The notes: generated by a model from the letters alone, not told the origin. A stretch of DNA of 64,000 nt from Micromonospora sp. BL4 (GCF_003667505.1 NZ_RCVJ01000030.1:34019-98018); one strand, 5' to 3'; counted from the stretch's first letter, positions 54,083-63,882 are shown. Numbers and translations are program-made.

Positions 54083-56888
54083 ACCGGTGCCAGAGCAGCC
54101 GGTCGCGGATCCGCCGGGCCATCGGCGAGTCCGTTCCGTCGAGCTCGGCGAGGGCCTCGCTCCACGCCCGCCCGGCCAGCGCCGGGTCGCCGTTGGCGGA
54201 GTGGAAGTCGCCGATGGCGACGAGCACCTCCGCGGTGTGGTGGGGGGCCCGGGCGCCGCGGAAGGTGTCGATCGCCTGCTGCCAGGTCGCCATCGCGTGC
54301 GGGAGATCGTCGATCATCGAGTACGTGTGCGCCAGCCAGGTCTGGGTGGTGCCCAATCCGTGCAGGTCTCCGAGGGCCTCGAACTGCCGTCGCGCCTCGA
54401 CGAACATGACCAGCGCCGTGCCGTGCCTGCCCAGCCAGCCCTGTGCCCGGGCGATGACCAGCAGCGCGTTGGTGGCTCCCCGCACGTTGCCCTCGGCGTG
54501 GAAGAGTTTCCGCGCGGCCTCGGCGTGCCGGATCGCCTCGGGGTAGCGCCGCTGGTCCAGCCGGATCTCGGCGATGTTGTTCTCCACGTGGCCCTGCTCG
54601 GCGCGCCGACCGAGCCGGTCGAAGAGCGCCCGGGCGTGCTCCAGGTGGGACAGCCCGCGGTCGAGATCAGCCAGGAAGTAGCAGGCGCCGGCGAGGCTGC
54701 GGTGCAGCAGCGCCCGAGCGGCGGGGTCGTCCCCGGCCGTCGCGAGCCCGGCGCTCACCACTTCCGCCCACTGCGTGAACTGCGCGGTGTCCTGGAAGAA
54801 GTTCTGCATGGCCAATGCGATCTGCCACGCCCCGCGAGGCCGTCCGCGCTCCTTGGCCCGCGCCACGATGTCGGTCAGCACCCGTTGCTCGGCGGCGAAC
54901 CAGGCCATCGCGTCCGCGCGATCGGTGAACCCACGCCCGGTGATTCCGCGCCCGGACGGCTCCGGCCGCGCCAGCGGCACCTGCGGCAGCAAGGGCAGGT
55001 GCGCCGCGTACGCGCTGAGCTGGTAGTGGTCGTGGACCCGCTCGACGGCGGCGTCCCGCTCGGCCGCGTCGTCGTGCTCCTCCCCGAGCTCGACGGCATA
55101 GGCACGCAGCAGATCGTGCATTCCCCACCGGCCGTCGACGGGCACAACCAGCAGTTGCGCCCCGAGCTCGGCGAGCAGGCCGCGGGCGGAGCGCAGGGAC
55201 AGGCCGCCCAGAGCGGCGGCGGCTTCCGTGCTCAGCCCTCCGGCCGGGTGCAACGGGAGCAGCCGGAAGAGCCGGCCCGCCTCGGGGGTCAGCGCGCGGT
55301 AGGACCAGGAAAAGATCGACTCCAGATCGGCGTGCCCGTCCCCGAAGCCGGCCAGCCGGCCGTCGGCCTCGGCCAGCTCACCGGCGACCGCGGGCAGGCT
55401 GAGTCCGGGCCGGCCGACGCTGCGGGTGGCGACCAACGCCAGGGCCAGCGGCAGCCGGCCGCACCGCGCGATGATCTCGTTGACGGCGTCCGGGTCGACT
55501 GCCGCCGCGTCGCCGAGTCGTCGGGTGAGCAACTCCCGGGCCTCCGCATCGGTCAGCAGGTCGAGGTGGAGCGGGTGGGTGCCCGCCGGGCCGGCGACAC
55601 CGGTGATCCGGCGGCGGCTGGTGGCGATGACGAGACTGCCGCCGGTGCCGGGCAGCAGATGCCGGATCTGGTCCCAGTCACGACAGTTGTCGAGCAGGAT
55701 CAGCATCCGGCGCTCGGCCAGGATGCTGCGGTAGAGGCCGGCCTGGGCGTGCAGTTCGGCCGGGATGGCGGCCGGCGCCACCCCGAGGGACCACAGGAAG
55801 CCGCGCAACGCCTCCGCCGGTGTCATCACCGAGTCGCCGGAGTCGAAACCGCGCAGGTCCGCGTGCAGCTGCCCGTCGGGGTAGCGTGCGGCCAGCTGAT
55901 GGGCCAGATGCACGGCGAAGGTCGTCTTCCCGACGCCGGGCATTCCGTCGATGACCAGCGCGGTGGCTGGCCGGTCGCCGGCCAGCAGCTCCTGCGCGGC
56001 GGCCACGACGCTGTGCCGACCAACGAAGTAGGGGTGGTCGGCCGGCAACTGCGCCGGCGGCTCGGCCCCGGTCGACCGCGACACCTCCAGCGCGGCGCCT
56101 CCGACGCCGCGCCGCGACCGGAGCCCGTCGGTCGACGCGTCGTGGTCGAACAGGCTGTCCCGGGCCGCACGCAGGTCACCGCCCGGCTGGATGCCGAGCT
56201 CGTCGGCGAGCCGGTACTCGATGTCGGCATACGCCGCGAGGGCCTCGGCCCGCCGCCCGTCCGCGGCGAGCGCGAGCAGCAGGCGCGCCTGCAGTGCCTC
56301 GTCCAGCGGCTCGTATTCGGCGGCGAGCCGGATCGCGGGCAGCACCGCGTGGACGCATCCGGCCCGCAGCGCGGCGTCGGTCGCCGCGCGGGCTGCCGCG
56401 AAGCGCTCGCCGTCGACGGCGACGAACTCCGGGTGGGCGCGGCCGCCGGCCTGCAGACCCGAGGCGCACCGGTCACGCCACAGCGCCAACGCCTCCCGGT
56501 AGAGCTCCACGGCCGGCTCGCCGGAGCTGCCGCCGGCCCGGGCAACCAGACGCCGGAAACGCAGCAGGTCGAGGGACTCCCCGTCGATCCGCAGCCGGTA
56601 CTCGGCGCCGTCACGGATCAGTACCGAGCCCGCCGCCCGCGTCGGCAGACCCGGCTCGAAGCGCCGCCGGAGCATCCCCACGTGCCGGTGCACCACATTG
56701 ACCGCGCTGGGCGGAGGGTCGGCTTCCCAGAGCAGGTCGACCAACTCGGCGACGCTGACCGCGCCGCCGGCCCGGGCGAGCAGCAACGCCAGGATCAGCC
56801 GCTGCTGCCGGGTGCCCAGGTCGATCTCGGACGGGCCACGCCAGGCCCGCACCGGGCCGAGGACGGCGAAGGAGAGTGTGCTGGTCAT
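54081..56888 (-). CDS. AfsR/SARP-family regulator with NB-ARC and TPR domains
   Basis: Large regulator of 935 residues. OmpR-type DNA-binding domain about 5-95 (GTRQQRLILALLLARAG, ADPPPSAVNVVHRHVGMLRRRF); bacterial transcriptional activation domain about 100-250 (LRFRRLVARAGG, LFDHD); NB-ARC domain with P-loop DGMPGVGKTT (315-323), RRMLILLDNCRDW and GSLVIATSRRRI; a winged helix near 500-640; C-terminal TPR repeats about 700-930. The start is the ATG at 56888 opening MTSTLSFAVL; a frame 20 codons longer adds no homology. It is similar to the regulator at 57664 in all domains. SARPs usually activate secondary-metabolite clusters, but none is evident nearby. Confidence 0.92.
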   Translation of the reverse strand: MTSTLSFAVLGPVRAWRGPSEIDLGTRQQRLILALLLARAGGAVSVAELVDLLWEADPPPSAVNVVHRHVGMLRRRFEPGLPTRAAGSVLIRDGAEYRLRIDGESLDLLRFRRLVARAGGSSGEPAVELYREALALWRDRCASGLQAGGRAHPEFVAVDGERFAAARAATDAALRAGCVHAVLPAIRLAAEYEPLDEALQARLLLALAADGRRAEALAAYADIEYRLADELGIQPGGDLRAARDSLFDHDASTDGLRSRRGVGGAALEVSRSTGAEPPAQLPADHPYFVGRHSVVAAAQELLAGDRPATALVIDGMPGVGKTTFAVHLAHQLAARYPDGQLHADLRGFDSGDSVMTPAEALRGFLWSLGVAPAAIPAELHAQAGLYRSILAERRMLILLDNCRDWDQIRHLLPGTGGSLVIATSRRRITGVAGPAGTHPLHLDLLTDAEARELLTRRLGDAAAVDPDAVNEIIARCGRLPLALALVATRSVGRPGLSLPAVAGELAEADGRLAGFGDGHADLESIFSWSYRALTPEAGRLFRLLPLHPAGGLSTEAAAALGGLSLRSARGLLAELGAQLLVVPVDGRWGMHDLLRAYAVELGEEHDDAAERDAAVERVHDHYQLSAYAAHLPLLPQVPLARPEPSGRGITGRGFTDRADAMAWFAAEQRVLTDIVARAKERGRPRGAWQIALAMQNFFQDTAQFTQWAEVVSAGLATAGDDPAARALLHRSLAGACYFLADLDRGLSHLEHARALFDRLGRRAEQGHVENNIAEIRLDQRRYPEAIRHAEAARKLFHAEGNVRGATNALLVIARAQGWLGRHGTALVMFVEARRQFEALGDLHGLGTTQTWLAHTYSMIDDLPHAMATWQQAIDTFRGARAPHHTAEVLVAIGDFHSANGDPALAGRAWSEALAELDGTDSPMARRIRDRLLWHR

Positions 56889-57024
56889 GGTGCGGCGATC
56901 CGTCTGGGGCTGGTTACCACGATCGCCAGAGCATGGCAGGGCTCGCACCGCGAGACGGCGCGTGTCGCGGCAGTGTGAGCTTCCGCTCAGGAGCCGGGCT
57001 GTCGGGTCGTGGAGCCGTCCCTGC

Positions 57025-57549
57025 TCAGGCCGCGTCCAGGCCGGTGCGCAGGGCGCGCAGCGCGTAGTGGGTCCGGGACTTCACCGTGCCGATCGGCACT
57101 CCCAGCCGGCCCGCCACCTCCTCCGGTGACCGCCCCACCAGGTACACCTCGGAGAGCAGACTGCGCTGCGCCGGGCTCAACCGGCCGAGCGCGTGCCGGA
57201 TCGCGTACGACGCGAGCGCGGCGCCGGTGGTGTCGTCACGAGCGGGAATCCAGGTCATGTCGACGAGGTGGACCTCGGCCGGGCGGCCCCTGCGCAGCCG
57301 GACGCCGTCGATGACGAGCCGCCGGGCGACGGCGACGAGCCATCGACGGGCCGATTCGGGCTCGGCCGGCACCGAGTCGAGGTGCCGCCAGGCCCGCAGC
57401 ATCGTCTCCTGGAGCAGATCCTCAGCGGTCTGCCGCTGGCCGCGGGTCAGCACGAGCAGGAGGCGCAGCACGGCACGGGCGTGGCCCGTGTGCAGCGCCG
57501 TCATGCGCTCGGCCCGGCCGGCCGGTGATTCTTCGGGTGCCCGCAGCAC
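57025..57549 (-). CDS. ECF RNA polymerase sigma factor
   Basis: Sigma factor of 174 residues. Region 2: HARAVLRLLLVLT with the core-binding AEDLLQETMLRAWRHLD (about 40-58). Region 4: LGRLSPAQRSLLSEVYLVG, SPEEVAGRLGVPIGTVKSRTHYALRALR (about 120-168). The start is a GTG with GGGGGAG 7 bp upstream. No anti-sigma gene adjoins it. It stands between two SARP-type NB-ARC regulators on the same strand, 136 bp before the next gene and 114 bp after the previous one. It may direct one of them, but no promoter evidence was found. Confidence 0.9.
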   Translation of the reverse strand: MLRAPEESPAGRAERMTALHTGHARAVLRLLLVLTRGQRQTAEDLLQETMLRAWRHLDSVPAEPESARRWLVAVARRLVIDGVRLRRGRPAEVHLVDMTWIPARDDTTGAALASYAIRHALGRLSPAQRSLLSEVYLVGRSPEEVAGRLGVPIGTVKSRTHYALRALRTGLDAA

Positions 57550-57663
57550 GGCATCTCCCCCACAGGCAGGAGCAACGGTGAATGCGGCACGAGCCTAGGG
57601 ACGAGCGATGCGAATGGACTGACGCGTAAGTGCGAATCGAGTGCCGTCGCCGAACGCCATCGG

Positions 57664-60480
57664 TCACGGACGGGACGTGACCGCCGCGAGCAGGCTGGCC
57701 AGCCGCCGCCCGGTGCGGGTCTGCGCGTACGGGATGAGGGCCTGCGCCTCCTGCCACGCCCGCACCGCGGCGTCCTGGTCGCCGGCGGCGGCGAGGGCGT
57801 CGCCGAGCAGCGCCAGCACCTCCGCGGCCGGCGCCGAGGCCGAGGCCTCCTGGTAGGCGGCGGCCGCCGCACGCCAGCAGTCGACCGCCTCGCCGAGCTC
57901 CCGTCGGGCGGAGTGCACCCGGCCGAACACCTCCCACGCCTCGGCGATGCCCAGCCGGTAGCGCGCCGCGCGCGACAGCTCCATCGCCTGCTCGGCGCAG
58001 CGCACGGCCTCGTGCTCCCGGCCCAGTTCGACGTAGCTCGCCGCGATGATCACCAGGACGTCCGCGAGCAGTCTGTCGTCTCCGGCCGTCCCTGGCCCCA
58101 GCGCCCCCGACAGCGCCCGGACGACCTCCTCATGTCGGCCCTGGGCACTCAGAATCATCGCCCGGTTGATTCCCGCCCGGGTCATCTCCTCGTACAGGCC
58201 CAGCCGGGCGAGCAGCTCCACCGCCTGATCGAGATGCCCGACCGCGATGTCGTGCTCGTGCCGGAAGTAGGCCGCGCCGGCCAGGCTGCGGTGCATCCGG
58301 GCCTGTCCGACCAGGTCGCCGCCCGCCCGGGCGGCTGCAAGGGCCACCTCGCCGGTCGTCGTCCAGTCGGCCCACCGGCCGCTGAAATCGAAGAACTGCT
58401 GCATGCCCAGGGCGAGCTGCCAGGCCTCGGTGTGCCGGCCCTGCCGGGCGGCCCGGCCGACCAGCGTGATCAGGACCTGCCGCTCGGCGGTGAACCAGCG
58501 CATGGCGTCGCCGTGGCCGGCGAAGCGCAGCGGGGTCTCGGCCGGCCCCGGCTCGATCATCGGGTGGTGCTCGGAGGTCAACAACCGTCGGTGCGCCTGA
58601 TAGCTGGTGGCCCGGTAGAACTCCAGGCAGCGCAGCTCCGCGGCAGCCCGCTCGGCCGGGTCGTCGTTCTCCTCACCGACCTCCGTGGCGTAGGCCAGCA
58701 GCAGGTCGTGGGTGCGGTAGCGGCCCGGCACGTCCTCGCTGATCAGGTGCGCGCGGCTCAGCTCGCCGAGCAGTGCCCGCGCGTTGCGCAGTGGGACGCC
58801 GGCCAGGCCCGCCGCGCCGGCGATCGAGATGTCGGGGCCGGGATGGATCGGCAGCAGCCGGAAGAGCCGGGCGGCCGCGGCGGAGAGCGCCTGGTAGGAC
58901 CAGGAGAAGACGGCACGCAGGCCGGTCCGCGGGTCGTCGCCGTCGAAACCGTCCAGGCTCTCCGGCGTCTGGGCCAGCTCGGCGGCGATCTGCGCCGTTG
59001 GTGTCTGCGGCAGGCTCGCCGCGCGAGCGGCCACCACGGCCAGCGCGAGCGGCAGCCGGCCACAGCTGGCGATGATGGCGTCGATCGCGGCCGGGTCCGC
59101 CGCGACGCGGCCGGCGCCGAGGGGCTTCCGGAGCGCCGCGCGGGCCTCGTCGACGCTCGGCAGGCCGACCGGCAACGGGTGGGCGCCGGCCATGGTCAGC
59201 AGGGTGCTGAGCCGGCTGCGGCTGGTGACGATCACCAGACAGCCGGGGCTGCCCGGCAGCAGGTGCCGGATCTGCTCGGCGTCCCGACAGTTGTCGAGCA
59301 GGATCAGCAGGCGTCGGCCGGCGAGGCTGCTCCGGTACATGCCTGCCTGGGCGTGCAGCTCGGCCGGAATGCTCTCCTGGGACATCCCGAGCGCGCCGAG
59401 GAAGCCGCGCAGCGCCTCGGACGGGCTCATGGCCCGCTCTTGCCCGTCGTATCCGCGCAGGTCGACGTAGAGCTGCCCGTCCGGGTAGTCGACGGCGAAC
59501 CGGTGGGCGAGGTGGACGGCGAGAGCGGTCTTGCCGATCCCGGGCATGCCGTCGATGGCGAGCACCGCCGGCCCGCCCGGTCGGGCGACCGCCGCGCGGG
59601 CCTCGCCGATGAGGTCGTCCCGGCCGGTGAAGAAGGCCAGGTCCGGGGGCAGCTGCGCGGGCCGGGGCAGTGGCGACGACACCGGGGTACGCGCCGGCCG
59701 GGTGCGCTGGTGCAGCAGCCGGTCGTACGCCTCGCGCAGCTCCTCGCCCGGATCGATGCCGAGGTCGTCGGCGAGCCGGCGACGCACCACCCGGTACATC
59801 TCCACGGCTTCGGCCTGGCGGCCGTGGGCGGCGAGCGCCAGCAGCAGCCGACTCTGCAGCGACTCGTCGAGCGGGTGCTGCTCGGCTGCCTGCCGCAACG
59901 GCGCCAGCACCGCGCTCATCCGGCCGCAGCGCTCGGCGGCGTCGGCGGCCTCGCGCACGGCTTCGGCGCGTTCGGCCTCCACCGCGAGGAACGCGGGATG
60001 CAGGCGGGAGGCCGGTTCCAGGCCCGCGGCGCACCGGCCGCGCCACAGCCGCAGCCCGTCGAGGGAATGCCGCAGCGCCGACTCCGGGTCGCCGTCCTGG
60101 AGGCTGCGCCCCGCCAGCCGGCTCAGCGACCGGAACCTCAGCAGGTCGAGGGACTCCTCGTCGGCGCGCAGCCGATAGCCCGACAGCTCGCGGAGGATGT
60201 GCCGGCCCGCCGACCGGGTGGGCAGGCCGGGTTCGAGCAGCCGCCGGAGCACCCCGACGTGCCGGTGTACGACGTTCGCGGCGCTGCGCGGGGCCTCCTC
60301 GTCCCAGAGCAGGTCAACCAGCTCGGCCAGGGAGACCGGTGCACCGGCCCGGGCCAACAGCAACGCGAGCACCAGGCGCTGCTGGCGGGCACCCAGGTGC
60401 AGCTCGGCGCCGGCGCGGACGACCCTGATCGAGCCGAGCACCGAGAACCCGATCGTCTCGCCCGACTCCGCCGCCCGCAC
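57664..60480 (-). CDS. AfsR/SARP-family regulator with NB-ARC and TPR domains (paralogue)
   Basis: Large regulator of 938 residues with the same order as the regulator at 54081: OmpR-type DNA-binding domain about 10-100 (GARQQRLVLALLLARAG, SAANVVHRHVGVLRRLL), activation domain about 105-255, NB-ARC with P-loop DGMPGIGKTA near 335, RRLLILLDNCRDA, GCLVIVTSRSRL, winged helix and TPR repeats about 720-930. Corresponding blocks are nearly the same in both proteins, so they are paralogues, probably from a duplication. The start is a GTG at 60480 without a clear ribosome-binding site; another nearby start is possible. It lies just downstream of the ECF41 sigma gene on the same strand. Confidence 0.9.
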   Translation of the reverse strand: MRAAESGETIGFSVLGSIRVVRAGAELHLGARQQRLVLALLLARAGAPVSLAELVDLLWDEEAPRSAANVVHRHVGVLRRLLEPGLPTRSAGRHILRELSGYRLRADEESLDLLRFRSLSRLAGRSLQDGDPESALRHSLDGLRLWRGRCAAGLEPASRLHPAFLAVEAERAEAVREAADAAERCGRMSAVLAPLRQAAEQHPLDESLQSRLLLALAAHGRQAEAVEMYRVVRRRLADDLGIDPGEELREAYDRLLHQRTRPARTPVSSPLPRPAQLPPDLAFFTGRDDLIGEARAAVARPGGPAVLAIDGMPGIGKTALAVHLAHRFAVDYPDGQLYVDLRGYDGQERAMSPSEALRGFLGALGMSQESIPAELHAQAGMYRSSLAGRRLLILLDNCRDAEQIRHLLPGSPGCLVIVTSRSRLSTLLTMAGAHPLPVGLPSVDEARAALRKPLGAGRVAADPAAIDAIIASCGRLPLALAVVAARAASLPQTPTAQIAAELAQTPESLDGFDGDDPRTGLRAVFSWSYQALSAAAARLFRLLPIHPGPDISIAGAAGLAGVPLRNARALLGELSRAHLISEDVPGRYRTHDLLLAYATEVGEENDDPAERAAAELRCLEFYRATSYQAHRRLLTSEHHPMIEPGPAETPLRFAGHGDAMRWFTAERQVLITLVGRAARQGRHTEAWQLALGMQQFFDFSGRWADWTTTGEVALAAARAGGDLVGQARMHRSLAGAAYFRHEHDIAVGHLDQAVELLARLGLYEEMTRAGINRAMILSAQGRHEEVVRALSGALGPGTAGDDRLLADVLVIIAASYVELGREHEAVRCAEQAMELSRAARYRLGIAEAWEVFGRVHSARRELGEAVDCWRAAAAAYQEASASAPAAEVLALLGDALAAAGDQDAAVRAWQEAQALIPYAQTRTGRRLASLLAAVTSRP

Positions 60481-60584
60481 ACCGGCAACGGTAACCGGCG
60501 GATTCGTCGGCCCGGCCCGCGACCACGGGCGCGGGGACGACGCTGGATGTCCTGGACGGCGGGATTCTTTCGCGGGCCGCCGGC

Positions 60585-61514
60585 TCAGCGCCGCAGGGCG
60601 GTCGCACCCCGCATGTGGGACAGCTTCTCGGGATTGCGCACGGCGTAAAGGCCGGTGATGAGGCCCTCATCGATGCGTACCGCGACGACCGTGTCGATCT
60701 CGCCGTCCAGCCGGAGAGTCAACGCCGGGTAGCCGTTGACGTGGGCCGGCTCCAGCGACATGGCAGCGATCCTGACCTTCCTGCTGGCCAGCAGGCGCGC
60801 CACCTTGCCGGCGCCGGCGACGGGCCGCAGCAGTGCCTGCCGGACACCACCGCCGTCACCCACGAGCACGACGTCCGGGGCGAGGATGTCGAGCAGGCCC
60901 TGCACGTCGCCGGTCTCGACGGCCCGCCGGAACGCCTCGAGCGCACCCCGGGTCTCGGCCGGGGTGACCACCCCGCGCGGCCGGCGCGCCGCCACGTGCA
61001 CCCGTGCCCGGTGCGCTATCTGGCGGACCGCGGCCGGGCTCTTCGAGACGGCCTCGGCGATCTCGTCGTAGCCCACATCGAACACGTCGCGCAGGACGAA
61101 CACCGCCCGCTCGGTCGGCGCGAGCGTCTCCAGCACCAGCAGCATCGCCATCGAGACGCTCTCGGCCAGCTCGACGTCCTCGGCGACGTCGGGCGTGGTC
61201 AGCAGCGGCTCGGGCAGCCAGGAGCCGACGTAGGACTCCTTGCGGCGGCCAAGCGTACGCAGCCGGCTGAGTGACTGTCGGGTGGCGATCCGGACCAGGT
61301 ACGCCCGCTGGTCCCGCACCGTCTCCAGATCGACGTCCGCCCACCGTAGCCAGGTCTCCTGGAGGACGTCCTCGGCGTCGGCGGCCGACCCGAGCATCTC
61401 GTAGGCGACGGTGAAGAGCAGGTTTCGGTGGGTGATGAACGCGTCGGTAGCGGGGTCGGGTCCGCGACCCTGCCTCGGGACTGCGTTTCCAGCGTCCGGA
61501 ATTGCGCCGACCAT
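60585..61514 (-). CDS. sigJ: ECF41 sigma factor with C-terminal SnoaL-like domain (SigJ type)
   Basis: Sigma factor of 309 residues, longer than usual because of a C-terminal NTF2/SnoaL-like domain that controls its activity. Region 2: THRNLLFTVAYEMLGSAADAEDVLQETWLRW (about 28-58). The ECF41 marks are all present: WLPEPL after region 2, DGGG in the C-terminal domain (VLVGDGGGVRQALL), and NPEKL near the end (YAVRNPEKLSH). Region 4: LETLAPTERAVFVLRD, SKSPAAVRQIAHRAR (about 130-180). AGGAG lies before the ATG. An ECF41 consensus promoter stands 43 bp upstream, so it is autoregulated. ECF41 genes usually neighbour COE-type oxidoreductases; here the neighbour is a VOC protein. Confidence 0.95.
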   Translation of the reverse strand: MVGAIPDAGNAVPRQGRGPDPATDAFITHRNLLFTVAYEMLGSAADAEDVLQETWLRWADVDLETVRDQRAYLVRIATRQSLSRLRTLGRRKESYVGSWLPEPLLTTPDVAEDVELAESVSMAMLLVLETLAPTERAVFVLRDVFDVGYDEIAEAVSKSPAAVRQIAHRARVHVAARRPRGVVTPAETRGALEAFRRAVETGDVQGLLDILAPDVVLVGDGGGVRQALLRPVAGAGKVARLLASRKVRIAAMSLEPAHVNGYPALTLRLDGEIDTVVAVRIDEGLITGLYAVRNPEKLSHMRGATALRR

Positions 61515-61556
61515 GCGTCACTCCTGTCGCTCCGATCCCGCCTGCGTCGCCCACAA

Positions 61557-61583
61557 GACGCCGACGGGTCACCTGCTGTGACA
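61557..61583 (-). promoter_or_regulatory. ECF41-type autoregulatory promoter
   Basis: On the minus strand TGTCACA (61583-61577), a 16-bp spacer and CGTC (61560-61557) exactly match the ECF41 consensus TGTCACA-N16-CGTC that I know for this family. It lies 43 bp before the sigJ ATG. Confidence 0.85.
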
Positions 61584-61644
61584 CCGGGCGTTCGTGAGGG
61601 GCGGGGCGTCACCAGCGACCGACCCGACCCGACGCCTCGCGTCG

Positions 61645-62274
61645 TCACTCGGGCGGCTTCTCCCCGGACTGCTCGCTCGCCATGTACGCCGCGTACCAGT
61701 CGGGCCAGTTCTCGTCCCGCTCGCCGGTGCGCTCCTCGTGCTCGCCGTGGGCGGCGGCCGCGCGTCGGAGCGCGCTCGCCAGGTCGGTCGCGGAGCCGAA
61801 CGACGTCACGCCGCCCTCGACGCGCCCGGGAAGCCTGGTCGTGATCTCCTGCATCAGCCAGGTGTTGCCGTCCGGATCGCGGAACGTGGCGCGGGAGAAG
61901 TAGCTGCGCCGCTCGGGATCCAGCCCGTCGACCGGGCCCTTCGGGCCGACGTGGAAGATGTCGCTCACCTCGACACCGGCCGAGACCAGGGCGTTGCGGG
62001 CCGCCTCGACGTCGGACACGATCAGGTACGCCTTGGCCGAGCCGGGCGCCGCCGAGGTCAACTCCGAGCCGAACTGCACCGAGCACCACGAGCCGTGCGG
62101 CGTGAACTGGACGATGCCAGGAGGTGTCTGGTCGAGCCGCCACCCGAGCCGCTCGTAGTACTCCTTCGCGCGGTCGACATCCGACACCGGGATGACGATC
62201 ACCTCGAGCTTCACGTCGAGGTTCTGGACGCTCGACGTCCCACTCGCGTCGCGCTGGGCATCCTTCGGGCTCAT
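61645..62274 (-). CDS. VOC superfamily (glyoxalase-like) protein
   Basis: Protein of 209 residues. Residues about 20-150 form a vicinal oxygen chelate domain: KLEVIVIPVSDVDRAKEYYERLGW, GIVQFTPHGSWCSVQFG, KAYLIVSDVEAARNALVSAGV and DPDGNTWLMQEI. The metal-ligand Glu is present at the end of the last strand, and the His expected in the first strand is not obvious, so catalytic metal binding is uncertain. A helical, acidic C-terminal tail of about 55 residues follows (ENWPDWYAAYMASEQ). AGGGAGG lies before the ATG. It is upstream of sigJ on the same strand with the ECF41 promoter between. Confidence 0.9.
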   Translation of the reverse strand: MSPKDAQRDASGTSSVQNLDVKLEVIVIPVSDVDRAKEYYERLGWRLDQTPPGIVQFTPHGSWCSVQFGSELTSAAPGSAKAYLIVSDVEAARNALVSAGVEVSDIFHVGPKGPVDGLDPERRSYFSRATFRDPDGNTWLMQEITTRLPGRVEGGVTSFGSATDLASALRRAAAAHGEHEERTGERDENWPDWYAAYMASEQSGEKPPE

Positions 62275-62393
62275 CGCGGCCTCCCTGGATCGAGTGCGGC
62301 GCCGTCAGCGCGCGAGCCACCGCTCCCACGAGCGACGTCGGCTCGATCACCACGCTACTGGCTGCGCCCCGCCCGGGTGCCTCGTTCCCGGCA

Positions 62394-63584
62394 TCAGCCG
62401 GGCGACATCCTCGTCGCCCTGCGCACTCCGAGCAGAGCGATGAGGGCGAGGAGGATGACGGCGACGGAGTACTCGTCGGCGGTCCGGGGCACGCCGCCGG
62501 CGTAGACCACGAGGAAGCCGGCGATCACGGTGGGAAGGCCGAAGCCGACGTAGCAGACGACGTAGAGCACGGACAGCACGCTGGAGCGTTCGTGCGCCTC
62601 GACCAGCGGCATGACGGTCTTGAGGCTGCCCTGGAAACCGGCGCCGAAGCCGACGCCCCCGAGCGCGAGCCCGACGAAGAACCCGGGAACGGACTCGGCC
62701 ATGGTCGACACCAACGTGACGACCATGCCCAGGATCAGCGCGGCGATCCCGGTCAGGATCACGGTCCGCGCGGCGGTGTTCCGCAGCAACAGGACGGCGA
62801 TCGACCCGAAGAGGGCGAAGACGAAGAGGACCAGACCGCCGACCACGATCGACGTGTTCATGAGGGCGCGCACGAGCGCCGGGCCGAGCGCCCCGAAGAA
62901 GCCGGCCAGCGCCCAGACCGCAAACAGCACCGGAACGACCACCAGCATCGGCCCGCGCACCGAGCGGGGCAGGTTGATGTCCGGACGCAGGCTGCGCCGC
63001 GCTCCCGCCATCCGCGTGACGGTCTCCGGCATCAGCGCGACCCCGAGCGCCTGGAGCAGCAGAATCACGAGAAGGACGACGTACACCAGCTGGGTCGGGG
63101 CGGGCAGGAACTGGATGAGCAGCGCCGAGAGCAGCGCGCCGCTACCGGTCCCGATGCCCGGGGCGATCGAGTTCGCGAGCGTGCCCCGGGCGCGGTCGAT
63201 GTCGAGCATGGCGGCACCGATGGCGCCGGTGGCGGCGCCGGCCGCCAGGCCCTGCACGAGACGGGCGGTCAGCAGCGTGGGTACGCCGTTGGCGAAGACG
63301 AAGACGACCAGCGAGAGCATCTGCACCACGATCGCGACGGCCAGGACCGGACGCCGGCCGACGTGATCGGACAACTTGCCGAACGTGAGCAGGGACGCCA
63401 GCACCGCGAGCGCGTAGACGGCGAACACCACCGTGGTCGTCACCGGCGAGAAGTGCCAGCGCTCCTGGTAGATCCCGTACAGCGGGGTGGGGGCCGCCGA
63501 CGCGGCCAGGAACGACACGAGGATCGACGCGAGCAGCACCAGTGAGGTGCCCGGCGAGAGTCGTGCCCGCCCCGCGATACCCAT
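62394..63584 (-). CDS. MFS transporter
   Basis: Major facilitator of 396 residues with about twelve transmembrane helices. The A-like motif between helices 2 and 3 reads GKLSDHVGRRPVL near residue 70, and TARLVQGLAAGAATGAIGAAM gives the helix-4 motif. Sugar-efflux and drug-efflux proteins share this layout; the N-terminal APTPLYGIYQERWHFSP is found in DHA-type actinobacterial transporters. GAGGAG lies before the ATG. It is followed on the same strand by the VOC gene (119 bp) and could be cotranscribed with it. Substrate unknown. Confidence 0.92.
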   Translation of the reverse strand: MGIAGRARLSPGTSLVLLASILVSFLAASAAPTPLYGIYQERWHFSPVTTTVVFAVYALAVLASLLTFGKLSDHVGRRPVLAVAIVVQMLSLVVFVFANGVPTLLTARLVQGLAAGAATGAIGAAMLDIDRARGTLANSIAPGIGTGSGALLSALLIQFLPAPTQLVYVVLLVILLLQALGVALMPETVTRMAGARRSLRPDINLPRSVRGPMLVVVPVLFAVWALAGFFGALGPALVRALMNTSIVVGGLVLFVFALFGSIAVLLLRNTAARTVILTGIAALILGMVVTLVSTMAESVPGFFVGLALGGVGFGAGFQGSLKTVMPLVEAHERSSVLSVLYVVCYVGFGLPTVIAGFLVVYAGGVPRTADEYSVAVILLALIALLGVRRATRMSPG

Positions 63585-63882
63585 GTCGGTGCTCCTCGGC
63601 TGCGCTGGAAGCGGTCAGGCCTGGAAACCCCGCTGGCTGTAGGGCCGCAGCGGCGTACCCGGTGTGCTCCGTCGTATGCACGCTCCCGCACCCGCCCGCG
63701 CGTCCCGGCCACCCGCTCCCCCGCAGCCGAAATCCGGACGGTCGGGCAGCCGGCCGGGCGGATGGGCGGATGGGCGGCGCTGGTCCGGCGAGTCGTCGTA
63801 CGGTCGGGGCATGGATGCGCCGGCCGGGTCGGGCACGGCCACCGGGCTGTCCCTGATCGGACTACGCCTTCCGGGAGGACGT

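Noticed and set aside
63585..63882. GlnR box before glnA.
   Set aside because: No GTNAC-type a/b-site pair was recognisable; only a short GGATGGGC repeat and GC-rich sequence.
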